DNA of 12,987 bases, from the NCBI GenBank assembly GCA_947447385.1, contig CANFKN010000019.1, forward strand, positions 1-12,987, in the 5' to 3' direction. This document shows, piece by piece, positions 1 to 7,823 of this stretch. Each line of letters opens with the position of its first letter. The stretch's first letter is position 1. This DNA comes from Microbacteriaceae bacterium (GTDB lineage Bacteria > Actinomycetota > Actinomycetes > Actinomycetales > Microbacteriaceae). The position numbers and the translations under genes are program-made. The notes under the pieces were generated by a model, which saw nothing but the letters and a program-made list of their open reading frames with translations, was not told where the DNA came from and searched no databases.

Positions 1-375
1 AAAGATGCCAAAGAGCATCCGCAGTTGTTGATGTATCAGTTGGCCTATGAAAACGGCGCCTTCGATAAATACATCAAAGAATTTGCACTGCCCGAAACCA
101 TTCGTCAGATTGGCATGGGCGAAATCGAGCGACCTCCTTTGGCAGGGGCTCAACTCTGGGTGATTGCCGACACCAACGTTACAAACGCTCAGGATTCAAT
201 CGAGACCAACGAAGAACTTCACGGTTTGGTTGACTCGATTCTCGATTCGGCGACAACAGGCATGGCATCAAATGTGTTCATCGCCAAACTCAGCTCCCAC
301 TGCAATAACGATCAAGCCAATAAGTTTGCCTCGTGTTCGATTCACCTAGTTAAGCCGGTGTCATATGTTGCCTAA
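1..375 (+). CDS. adnA: AdnA-like ATP-dependent helicase/nuclease subunit, C-terminal fragment
   Basis: This is the 3' end of a gene that starts left of the window. It is open from base 1 in frame 1, giving 124 codons before TAA at 373-375. The visible part begins inside a RecB-family PD-(D/E)XK nuclease domain: QLLMYQLAY (residues 8-16 of the fragment) fits the last nuclease motif, Q-x3-Y, in which the glutamine and tyrosine follow the catalytic D...E-x-K core. The end contains two cysteines and a short SIHLVKPVS strand, as I recall for actinobacterial AdnA tails. The adnB-like gene starts inside the last codons (11-bp overlap), so the two are almost certainly co-transcribed and translationally coupled, as expected for a heterodimer. 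In AdnAB each subunit carries a UvrD-like motor and a nuclease module, and the complex resects double-strand breaks. The assignment to AdnA rather than another RecB-type nuclease rests mainly on gene order, because the helicase part is not in view. Confidence 0.8.
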   Translation, partial: KDAKEHPQLLMYQLAYENGAFDKYIKEFALPETIRQIGMGEIERPPLAGAQLWVIADTNVTNAQDSIETNEELHGLVDSILDSATTGMASNVFIAKLSSHCNNDQANKFASCSIHLVKPVSYVA

Positions 376-3300
376 TCAAGATCTGCCAGAAACTTCGAGC
401 GCTTCAAAAGAGCCCGCTGTGGCCAAAGTTAGCGCGGCTCAGATTTACAGCATCATGACCAAGGGTCAGCGCAATCTCACTGAAGAACAGCGCGCTGCTG
501 TCGAAGATGCCTCGGTTGCTTTTCCGTCGCTGGTTGTCGCCGGCGCGGGCAGTGGCAAAACCGAGCTCATGGCTGTGCGAGTTTTGTGGCTCGTGGCAAA
601 TGGCTTCGCAGCGCCAAACGAAATTCTGGGCCTAACCTTCACACGCAAGGCCGCATCTGAGCTAAACAAGCGCATTTTCGACAATCTTTTGAAGTTGCGC
701 AGCAGCGAACTCTGGCCGGCCGAAGTTGAGTTCGACTTCTTGCCGCCAAACGTTAGCACCTACAACTCATATGCCAACAACATCTTTCGCGACAGTGCGC
801 TATCGCTAGGTTTCGAACCAGATGCCCCGCTATTGAGCGATGCCGGCGCTTACCTCTTGGCAAAAGAGACTGTGCTCAAATACGGCACCCTTGTGAATCC
901 TGGGCTGGCTGAAGCCGACTACAAGATCGACACTCTTGTCGGCGCTGTGCAGAAGCTCGCAGCAGAAATGACAGATCACCTGGCGACCGCTGAACAAATC
1001 GAAGCACAAGTCGAAAAGGTGCTCGACAGCATGTCGGGCCTTGAGAAATCGGCTGGCAAAGGCGATTTTGCCGAGTATTCATACATGGCCGCCAATCGGG
1101 CTAAAGTTCAGAACACACCGTTGGTTGCCCGTTTAGCTGAGGCTTATCAGGCCGAAAAACGCCGCCAAGGCTTCGTTGATTACAGCGACCAGGTAGCGCT
1201 GGCAGAGCTTGCCGTTCGCACCCTCCCAGAGGTGCTAGAGGCAGAGCGCGCTAAATATAAGTTCATTTTGCTCGACGAATATCAAGACACCTCGTTTTTG
1301 CAAACCCGATTGCTCACTGGCCTCTTCAAACGCAAACCGGTTTATGCCGTCGGCGACCCAAACCAGTCAATCTATGGTTGGCGCGGTGCTAGCGCAACCA
1401 ACCTTTCAGAGTTCGGCAACGATTTTGGTTCAGGCCTCGGTGTTGGTGATTTCGCAGCGACCCAGTTCATGCTGTCAACCAGCTGGCGCAACCCAAGCAA
1501 AGTTCTTGAGCTGGCTAACCACTTGGCAAAACCGCTTGCGGCAAGCGCGGGCGAGCTAAAACTAGTCACGTTGCAGACTCGAGACAACGCTGGCCAAGGC
1601 CAGGTTGATGCGCAATTCTTCGATAGCTCGCTGATCGAAGCCGCTGAAATCGCCGAATGGTTCAAGGCCAAAATGGCGGCTGAGGGGCCGTCGGCCACCG
1701 CCGCACTTTTAATGCGTTCGCGAACCCAGATGCCGACGTTTGTTGAGCAACTTGAGGCGCGCGGGTTAGAGGTTGAGGTCGTTGGCCTTGGCGGCTTGCT
1801 CGAAATGCCTGAGGTCGTCGACCTCGTGGCTGCGCTCAAAGTTTTGGCTCGCCCTGACGCCGGCAGCGAGCTGATTCGCCTATTGAGTGGCCCTCGCTGG
1901 CGCATAGGAGTCAGCGACATCGCGGGTTTGCACCGTTATGCCAAATCGATTGCTAAAAAGCTCAAATATGAATACGACGAAGACTTCGGTGCCGATGGCA
2001 CTGCCTCACTGGTTGACGCTTTAGACATCATCGCAGACAGCCCAAGCGAAACGGCTGCCGGAATCACCGACGTTGGTTTCGCACGTCTGAAGAATGCTGG
2101 CCAAGTCTTTCGTCAAATGCGCCAGCTTCTCGGGCTAAACCTTTCAGAACTGGTCACAGCTGTTTCTACAGAACTTTGGTTAGACATCGAAGTGATGTCT
2201 CACCCGAACCGCAAGAACCCGATGGCTCACCTGAATGCGTTCAGCAACGTGGTTGCCAACTATGTTGCCGGCACCAACTACAGCTCAATCAACACATTCT
2301 TGGATTGGCTCGATTTTGCTGATGGTCGCGAAAAGTTTGAAGTGCCTTCAGTGACGCCAGAGTCTGGCGTTATTCAGGTAATGACAGTTCACGCCTCTAA
2401 GGGCTTGGAGTGGGACTTCGTCGCCGTCTGCAACCTTGTTGAACGCAGCTTTCCAAGCACCAACGCCAAAGACGGCCACGGCTGGTTGAAAGAGTCAAAA
2501 CTGCCATACCCGCTTCGTGGTGACAGCGCCTCGTTGCCAGTGTGGCACTACGAATTACCTGCCGACCAAAAAGCGTCAAACAGCGCATTTAAGAACTTTG
2601 TCGAAGATTGCAAGAGCCACCAAATCATCGAAGAAACCCGACTTGTCTATGTTGCGGTGACTAGGCCTAAGCAAGCGCTTTTGCTTACCGGCGCAGCCTG
2701 GAAGCCAGGTGTTGTGAACCCTGTGGCCCCTTCAATCTTCTTGCAAGCAGCAAATCAGGTTTTGCCGGTGAAAGGCTTCGAGCCAGCAGCCGGCTTCGAT
2801 GATGAGCCATGGGCGGCTTGGGTTAGTTCAGAAGCGCCAGGCGAACTCGGTTCAAAATCGCAAGAGTGGCCAATTGATCCGCTAAGCACCAAGTCGCGAA
2901 CCTTGCTCACCCGCGCAGCCACCGACACTTTGGCGGCGATTGAAAGTGCAACGACAATCGAGAGAGCCGATGAGCTTAATGCTCAGATCAAGCTACTCAT
3001 TGACGAACGAGAGAAACTGCGTCAGCAGTCTAAGAGCGTTGACCTACCGATGCGTGTGCCTGCCTCGCGTTTCAAAGACTTCATTCTAAAAACCGGGGAA
3101 GTCGCCGAAAGCTATCGCCGCCCTATGCCGAGCGAACCCTACGCTGCGACCCGAACTGGCACGCTCTTTCATAACTGGATCGAAGCTAGCTATTCGAATG
3201 CTTCGATCAGCGTGCCTTTTGAAGAGCTCGACAATCTTGATCTAGAAAACATTGAGCTTGATGCCGACGCCGAAGATTTAACCGAAGCCAAGCTTGATTT

Positions 3301-3709
3301 CTTGAAAGCCAACTTTGCCAAGTCAGAGTGGGCTGATCAAACTCCAATCGCTGTCGAAATTGAAGTTCAACTCACACACGGCATCAACACTTTCATTTGC
3401 AAACTTGATGCAGTTTTTGAGACAGAAAACGGCGTCGAAATTGTTGACTGGAAGACCGGCAAACCCCCGAAAGACGAAGCCGAACTCGACGAGCGCAGCA
3501 TGCAGCTCGCGCTTTATAAAATGGCCTACTCGACCTACTCGAAATTAAAACCGGGTGCTAAAGCAATCGAACCAAGCGACATTTCGGTGGCTTTTTATTA
3601 CGTTGCCGATAACAAAGTCATTCGCCCGACAAGCGTGCTAGACGAAGCTGAAATTTTCGATCTCTTTGAGCAGAAGGTTGTCAAACCTGCTGTTGCGCAG
3701 ACTCGTTAG
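365..3709 (+). CDS. adnB: AdnB-like UvrD/REP helicase with C-terminal PD-(D/E)XK nuclease
   Basis: A 1114-residue protein, close to the length of mycobacterial AdnB (about 1100). The superfamily 1A motor is complete: Q motif LTEEQRAAV (38-46), Walker A AGAGSGKT (59-66), Walker B DEYQDT (304-309), motif III GDPNQSIYGWRGA (330-342), motif IV W374-R375, motif V TVHASKGLEW (674-683) and motif VI VAVTR (763-767) with the arginine finger. The C-terminal RecB-type nuclease has H936, D1015, the DWKTGK core (1028-1033) and QLALY (1047-1051), so both active sites look intact. With AdnA it would unwind and trim broken DNA ends to prepare RecA loading. ATG at 365 is chosen because it overlaps the adnA stop. 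It has only a weak ribosome site, and residues 1-30 look unstructured, so ATG at 455 is a possible alternative. A hairpin at 3725-3761 probably ends the transcript. Confidence 0.93.
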   Translation: MLPNQDLPETSSASKEPAVAKVSAAQIYSIMTKGQRNLTEEQRAAVEDASVAFPSLVVAGAGSGKTELMAVRVLWLVANGFAAPNEILGLTFTRKAASELNKRIFDNLLKLRSSELWPAEVEFDFLPPNVSTYNSYANNIFRDSALSLGFEPDAPLLSDAGAYLLAKETVLKYGTLVNPGLAEADYKIDTLVGAVQKLAAEMTDHLATAEQIEAQVEKVLDSMSGLEKSAGKGDFAEYSYMAANRAKVQNTPLVARLAEAYQAEKRRQGFVDYSDQVALAELAVRTLPEVLEAERAKYKFILLDEYQDTSFLQTRLLTGLFKRKPVYAVGDPNQSIYGWRGASATNLSEFGNDFGSGLGVGDFAATQFMLSTSWRNPSKVLELANHLAKPLAASAGELKLVTLQTRDNAGQGQVDAQFFDSSLIEAAEIAEWFKAKMAAEGPSATAALLMRSRTQMPTFVEQLEARGLEVEVVGLGGLLEMPEVVDLVAALKVLARPDAGSELIRLLSGPRWRIGVSDIAGLHRYAKSIAKKLKYEYDEDFGADGTASLVDALDIIADSPSETAAGITDVGFARLKNAGQVFRQMRQLLGLNLSELVTAVSTELWLDIEVMSHPNRKNPMAHLNAFSNVVANYVAGTNYSSINTFLDWLDFADGREKFEVPSVTPESGVIQVMTVHASKGLEWDFVAVCNLVERSFPSTNAKDGHGWLKESKLPYPLRGDSASLPVWHYELPADQKASNSAFKNFVEDCKSHQIIEETRLVYVAVTRPKQALLLTGAAWKPGVVNPVAPSIFLQAANQVLPVKGFEPAAGFDDEPWAAWVSSEAPGELGSKSQEWPIDPLSTKSRTLLTRAATDTLAAIESATTIERADELNAQIKLLIDEREKLRQQSKSVDLPMRVPASRFKDFILKTGEVAESYRRPMPSEPYAATRTGTLFHNWIEASYSNASISVPFEELDNLDLENIELDADAEDLTEAKLDFLKANFAKSEWADQTPIAVEIEVQLTHGINTFICKLDAVFETENGVEIVDWKTGKPPKDEAELDERSMQLALYKMAYSTYSKLKPGAKAIEPSDISVAFYYVADNKVIRPTSVLDEAEIFDLFEQKVVKPAVAQTR

Positions 3710-3724
3710 AGTAGCGCTTCTTTG

Positions 3725-3761
3725 AGACGAGCTCGTCGTTTGTTAGAACAGCTCGTCTTTT
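3725..3761 (+). terminator. Possible rho-independent terminator after adnB
   Basis: AGACGAGC at 3725-3732 pairs with GCTCGTCT at 3751-3758 (8 bp), and the second arm runs into a TTTT tract (3758-3761), starting 15 bp after the adnB stop. A nested perfect palindrome, GACGAGCTCGTC (3726-3737), offers an alternative small hairpin. The 18-base loop is long and the T tract is short, so termination strength is uncertain. The structure overlaps the last codons of the convergent phosphotransferase gene. Read on the minus strand the same stem has no T tract, so it would serve mainly the plus-strand transcript. Confidence 0.45.
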
Positions 3762-5044
3762 GAGTCTGCAGCTTTCTCGGTTGCGGCTGTGCTCTCATCA
3801 TCTGAGGTTGTGCCGGCGCTGTCATCGCTCAAGAAACTTGGCAAGTCGCTTGGCAATGCCTGCTGCGCACTCGCGTCGATGATTTCGATAGGTGCAGTGT
3901 CGGTGTCGGCAAAGTCAACGACTGGCCTGTCAAAGTTGACGGCGGGGCTGCCAAAGTCAACCACGGGCATATCGAAGTTGTTTGCCGCAAAAATTGGCTC
4001 GCGATTTTCGGCAAACTCACCGAAGTCGAGAGGCTTGGTTGCATTCAACGCAGGTGAAACCGGGTTCGATTCTGGGTTCAGTGAAGAATTCGCGACCACA
4101 GCTGGCGCAAAAGAAGTTGGAGTCAATCGAAGCGCAGTGCCTGCTTCAACTTGTGACGCGATCAGTTCAAGCTCACCCAAAGCCTCTTCAACGATTTCGT
4201 CGTTATTTTTATTGACACCGTTGACCAGCCAAGTTGCCCAGGCAAGCTCGTGATAAAGCTGCGCGCGCTGGCGAACGTTATTGTCTGCCGCGGGTCTTGC
4301 TTTTTGATAGGCCAGCAGCATGTTGTAAATGACATCGTCGTGACCGCGGCCAACAACCCATCCAAAATCTCTTGATGGGTCACCAATCTGAAGTTCGCTC
4401 CAGTCGAGAACACCTGAAATCTCGTTGTCTTTTTCTAAAATCATCGACTCATTCATGTGACCGTGAATCACGGTAGGCATGAATCGAAACAGGTTTTCAT
4501 TCGAGAGTGCATCCTCCCAGCGGTTCAGCAAAACCGACGGAACTTTGCCAGTTTCCATCGCTCGGTCAAGTTCTGCTGCGGTGCCTCGAAGAATGTCACT
4601 AGTTGAATATTCCGGAAAATGGTTGTCTTGAACCACAGAAAGTGGCAGGTTGTGAATAGCAGCAAGCGCTTTTGCGCTCGACTCGACCAGAGGCGATGTC
4701 GAAGAAAGCTCAGCTAGGTCAAACTCTTGCCCATAAACGTAATTCATAACGCGAACCATCTCACCTTCACGGGTGGTGGTTGACGCAATCAATGACGAAA
4801 GAGCAAATGGCAAAGTGCCTGGTTTAGCCAAAGCCTTCAAAGCGCGCAACTCAGTTTCTTGGTTGGTTTGAGCCGTTGGATTCTGCGCGATTCGAACCAA
4901 ATAGTGCTTGCCATCGTCGGCAGTCAACAAAGCGCCGTCATAATCGGCGCTATTTAGAGCTTCTGGTTTAACGACTTTCACGAAGTTCAAACCGGCGGCC
5001 GCGTCTTTGGCCAACGCAGCTAAAATTAATGGAGATTTACCCAT
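3743..5044 (-). CDS. Aminoglycoside/macrolide phosphotransferase-fold protein with degenerate active site
   Basis: From ATG at 5044 this encodes 433 residues. Residues 1 to about 300 resemble the APH/choline-kinase fold: an N-lobe ending in YLVRI (48-52), a C-lobe VIHGHMNESMIL (192-203) at the catalytic-loop position, and GVLDWSELQIGDPSRDF (211-227), which matches the conserved metal-binding aspartate plus GDPxxD. The catalytic loop should read HGDxxxxN; here it is HGH-MNES-M, so both the catalytic Asp and the Asn are missing, and the usual N-lobe lysine appears to be Arg. It may be a pseudokinase or bind a ligand without phosphotransfer. Residues from about 305 on form a low-complexity acidic tail with repeated FD-x-PVVDF elements. 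The frame extends upstream to 5149, but those 35 codons look non-coding and would abut nudC. MGKSPLILAALA is a better N-terminus, with a leaderless-type promoter just upstream. Substrate unknown; a resistance role is unlikely. Confidence 0.75.
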   Translation of the reverse strand: MGKSPLILAALAKDAAAGLNFVKVVKPEALNSADYDGALLTADDGKHYLVRIAQNPTAQTNQETELRALKALAKPGTLPFALSSLIASTTTREGEMVRVMNYVYGQEFDLAELSSTSPLVESSAKALAAIHNLPLSVVQDNHFPEYSTSDILRGTAAELDRAMETGKVPSVLLNRWEDALSNENLFRFMPTVIHGHMNESMILEKDNEISGVLDWSELQIGDPSRDFGWVVGRGHDDVIYNMLLAYQKARPAADNNVRQRAQLYHELAWATWLVNGVNKNNDEIVEEALGELELIASQVEAGTALRLTPTSFAPAVVANSSLNPESNPVSPALNATKPLDFGEFAENREPIFAANNFDMPVVDFGSPAVNFDRPVVDFADTDTAPIEIIDASAQQALPSDLPSFLSDDSAGTTSDDESTAATEKAADSKDELF

Positions 5045-5057
5045 AACAATCAGGTTA
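5045..5057 (-). promoter_or_regulatory. Candidate -10 element giving a leaderless transcript of the phosphotransferase-like gene
   Basis: On the minus strand TAACCT (plus-strand AGGTTA, 5052-5057) fits the TANNNT form of an actinobacterial -10 box and sits exactly 7 bases before the ATG at 5044. Transcription would then begin at or next to the start codon. No Shine-Dalgarno sequence is visible before this ATG, which agrees with a leaderless message. No convincing -35 hexamer is seen. The 106-bp gap 5045-5150 must also hold the promoter of the divergent nudC, for which I could not pick a clear box. Confidence 0.4.
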
Positions 5058-5150
5058 GACAGCGCATAGGCTTGGGCTTGGCATCGCCACGATATTTGGC
5101 AACAACTAAGTGCGGCCCGAGACATCATTTGAAGCAAACGAAGAGGCAAA

Positions 5151-6119
5151 ATGCTCGATAGATTGAACCTTCCGTTCGCCGTGTCTAACCTCGACCGAGA
5201 CTATTTGATGCGCGATGACGCAGAACTTTTTGACCTCTTGTGGCAGAACCCTCTGACCCGCGTTTTAGTTTTGCATGAGGGCAAAACCCTGTTGCACGAG
5301 AACCAAGTTTCTGGTGTGGCCGGGGTTTCACCCGAGCTTCGCCTTATGACAGTTGAACAGGTAACCTCGGCTCAGCTGCGGGTGTATCTCGGAAAAACCC
5401 TTGTCGAGAGCACCTTCGAGCCGGTCGAGTCGCCAATTGTTTTGGCTGTGCTTAGCAAAAATAGCGCCGAGTTAGTCGAACCTGACCCATCTCGTTGGCA
5501 CCAGTTGAAACGGTCAGGCGCTGGGTTGTCTGAGCGTGATGCTGAGATTTATGTTCAGGCTCTTGCACTGGCAAACTGGCACGCGAGCCACGTCTATTGT
5601 CCAAAATGTGGCATGCCAACCTCAATTACAAGCGGCGGTTGGGTGCGCACCTGTTTCAACGAAAACTACGAAGTGTTCCCTCGCACCGACCCGGCAATCA
5701 TTGTGAGCGTGCTTGACGATCAAGACCGAATTTTGCTTGGCTCGCAGGGCACTTGGGGTGAAAATCGCTGGTCGGTTTTGGCCGGTTTCGTTGAGCCTGG
5801 TGAATCGTTGAATCACGCAGTAGTGCGTGAGGTTTTCGAAGAGGCCGGGGTGCGTGTCATCAACCCTGAATATTTGGGTAGCCAAGCCTGGCCATACCCG
5901 CACTCGCTCATGGTCGGCTTTCGAGCTCAGATTGACCCAAAGCATGCCCACATGACTGCAACACCAGACGGTGAAGAAATCGTCAAGTTGCGCTGGTTCT
6001 CGCGAGCAGATTTCGTTGCCGAAGCCGACAGTTTGCAACTGCCAGGCAAGGCGAGCATTTCACGCGCAATCATTGAGCACTGGTATGGCGGCCCCTTGCC
6101 AACCCTCGAAGCCTGGTGA
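5151..6119 (+). CDS. nudC: NAD+ diphosphatase (NADH pyrophosphatase), Nudix family
   Basis: A 322-residue protein with the full NudC layout: an N-terminal domain (1 to about 145), a zinc ribbon, and a Nudix domain. The ribbon has C150-x2-C153 and C168, but the usual fourth cysteine is absent (CFNENYEVFPRTDPAII), so zinc binding may use another residue or be weak. The Nudix box fits G-x5-E-x7-REVFEEAGV at 212-234, and SQAWPYPHS (244-252) is the NudC signature that specifies NAD(H). The enzyme splits NADH/NAD+ into nicotinamide mononucleotide and AMP, and in other bacteria also removes NAD caps from RNA. ATG at 5151 is preceded by AGAGG (5142-5146) with a short 4-base spacing. It diverges from the phosphotransferase-like gene and is followed in the same frame, after two codons (TGA CCT), by the uvrD2 start. 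nudC beside uvrD2 is a conserved actinobacterial arrangement, although mycobacteria have a mycoredoxin gene in between. Confidence 0.93.
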   Translation: MLDRLNLPFAVSNLDRDYLMRDDAELFDLLWQNPLTRVLVLHEGKTLLHENQVSGVAGVSPELRLMTVEQVTSAQLRVYLGKTLVESTFEPVESPIVLAVLSKNSAELVEPDPSRWHQLKRSGAGLSERDAEIYVQALALANWHASHVYCPKCGMPTSITSGGWVRTCFNENYEVFPRTDPAIIVSVLDDQDRILLGSQGTWGENRWSVLAGFVEPGESLNHAVVREVFEEAGVRVINPEYLGSQAWPYPHSLMVGFRAQIDPKHAHMTATPDGEEIVKLRWFSRADFVAEADSLQLPGKASISRAIIEHWYGGPLPTLEAW

Positions 6120-6122
6120 CCT

Positions 6123-7823
6123 TTGGCCGAAGACACTGCAGTTGAGTTTCTAACCGCTCTTGATGAAGAACAGCGTGCTGCCGCCGAAGCACTGCTAGGC
6201 CCGGTAGTTATTTTGGCAGGAGCGGGCACGGGCAAGACCCGAACCATCACCCACCGAATAGCTCACGGAATCGCGATGGGCATTTATGCGCCAAACCGCG
6301 TGATGGCACTCACCTACACCAATCGTGCTGCGGGCGAACTTCGACTTCGCTTGCGCCAACTCGGTGTTGGGCCAGTCAACGTCAAGACTTTTCACTCGGC
6401 AGCGCTGAGCCAGCTCGAGTATTTTTGGCCACAGTTTGCCGGGGTTCCTGCCCCAATGATTCTGAACGCTAAGGCTGCCATGTTGGGTTCGATTGCCTCA
6501 GCGAATTCAATCGAGCTAGATTCGGCAAGCATTCGTGACCTTGCCTCAGAAATCGAGTGGCGAAAGCTCTCGATGCTTAGCCTCGAGAAATATGCTCAGC
6601 TTGAGAACCGCCCAAAAGTTGCCGGCCTTTCACACAGCGTCAACGTGAAACTTCAGCGCGCCTATGAAGATGCAAAAATCAAGGCTCAAAAAATTGACTT
6701 TGAAGATGTCTTGATTTTGACCTTGGGAATGTTGCGCGCTGAGCCGCGAGCGCTGGAGCATGTTCGGCAGCAGTACCGATTTTTCACGGTAGATGAATAT
6801 CAAGACGTTTCGCCTTTACAGCATGCTCTGCTCGATGAGTGGTTGGGCGATCGCACCGACCTTTGCGTGGTGGGCGACCCAAATCAAACGATTTACTCTT
6901 TCACTGGTGCCACCAGTGATTTTTTGAAAAACTTCACACATCGCTTTGAAGATGCCACCAGAGTTCAGCTAACCCGAAACTACCGTTCAACTCTTGAGAT
7001 TGTGAATTTTGCAAACTTGCTAAGCGAAGGCAGCCTCGAACCGCTGGAGGCGCAGGGCAGCATCGGTCTCAAGCCTGTAGTCAAGTCTTTTGGTAGTGAT
7101 TCTGAAGAGGCGGCTGCGATTGCCGAGGCAGTTCAACGTCAACTCGAGTTCGGCACACCTGCCCAGGCGATTGCGGTTCTTTATCGCGTCAACGGCCAGT
7201 CTGAGGCAATCGAAAACGCGCTGGCAAAGAAGAACATCGAGTATTCAGTTCGCGGTGGTGAACGCTTCTTTAATCGAAAAGAGATTCAGCAGGCGATGCA
7301 GGGCATCAGGGCCGAAGCGGTCATTAGCACCGGCAAATCACTTCACCATTCTGTGTCTGACATTTGTCGTTCTCTCGGTTGGCAGGCAAAAGAGCCGGCT
7401 GAGCCGGGTGCTGTTCGCGAAAAATGGGCTGCTCTGAACGCGTTTATCGGCATTCTCGATGAGATGCCCGAAGGTGCCACGTTGGCAGACTTTGCACGAG
7501 AGCTTGATGAACGCAAGCGTTCGCAACACGAACCAGTGCAGGCATCGGTCACGCTTTCAACGATTCACGCGGTCAAGGGTCTTGAATGGCCCGTCGTTTT
7601 TGTGGCTGGTCTCAGCGAGGGATACCTGCCAATCAGCTATGCCCAAACAGCTGCCGAGATTGCTGAAGAGCAGCGATTGCTTTATGTGGCAGTGACTCGT
7701 GCCGGTCGTGAACTGCAACTAAGTTGGTCTCGTCGCGATTCGGTTTCTGGGCGTGACCGTTCGCCGTCAAGATTCTTAGCTAGGTTTGACTCAAACCAAG
7801 CCGGCAACCGCAATCAGAGCTAA
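6123..7823 (+). CDS. uvrD2: UvrD2-type superfamily 1 DNA helicase, short form
   Basis: A 566-residue ATP-dependent 3'-5' helicase. Motifs: Q motif LDEEQRAAA (13-21), Walker A GAGTGKT (33-39), NVKTFHSAALSQLEYFWP typical of UvrD2, Walker B DEYQDV (224-229), motif III GDPNQTIYSFTGA (251-263), motif IV NYRST (286-290), motif V TIHAVKGLEW (480-489) and motif VI YVAVTR (521-526). Mycobacterial UvrD2 is about 700 residues and carries a C-terminal HRDC domain plus a tetracysteine module. Here the protein stops about 40 residues after motif VI and has neither, and the stretch between motifs IV and V is also compact. The start is TTG at 6123: it is the second codon after the nudC stop, and no other in-frame start occurs before Walker A. 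Only a weak GGTGA (6115-6119) precedes it, so translation probably depends on ribosomes ending nudC. The last 44 bp overlap the convergent gene. Confidence 0.9.
   Translation: MAEDTAVEFLTALDEEQRAAAEALLGPVVILAGAGTGKTRTITHRIAHGIAMGIYAPNRVMALTYTNRAAGELRLRLRQLGVGPVNVKTFHSAALSQLEYFWPQFAGVPAPMILNAKAAMLGSIASANSIELDSASIRDLASEIEWRKLSMLSLEKYAQLENRPKVAGLSHSVNVKLQRAYEDAKIKAQKIDFEDVLILTLGMLRAEPRALEHVRQQYRFFTVDEYQDVSPLQHALLDEWLGDRTDLCVVGDPNQTIYSFTGATSDFLKNFTHRFEDATRVQLTRNYRSTLEIVNFANLLSEGSLEPLEAQGSIGLKPVVKSFGSDSEEAAAIAEAVQRQLEFGTPAQAIAVLYRVNGQSEAIENALAKKNIEYSVRGGERFFNRKEIQQAMQGIRAEAVISTGKSLHHSVSDICRSLGWQAKEPAEPGAVREKWAALNAFIGILDEMPEGATLADFARELDERKRSQHEPVQASVTLSTIHAVKGLEWPVVFVAGLSEGYLPISYAQTAAEIAEEQRLLYVAVTRAGRELQLSWSRRDSVSGRDRSPSRFLARFDSNQAGNRNQS

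Noticed and set aside
1372..1920. 182-codon minus-strand open frame inside adnB
   Set aside because: It is antisense to helicase motifs III and IV. The protein is Ser/Pro/Arg-rich shadow sequence with no family resemblance.
3789..4253. 154-codon plus-strand open frame opposite the kinase-like tail
   Set aside because: It lies antisense to the low-complexity tail, has no recognisable domain, and its serine/threonine-rich composition mirrors the repeats on the other strand.
5045..5149. N-terminal extension of the phosphotransferase-like gene to 5149
   Set aside because: The extra 35 codons are Cys/Gln/Trp-rich, unlike the rest of the protein, have no ribosome site and would leave no room for the nudC promoter. 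MGKSPLILAALA at 5044 fits better.
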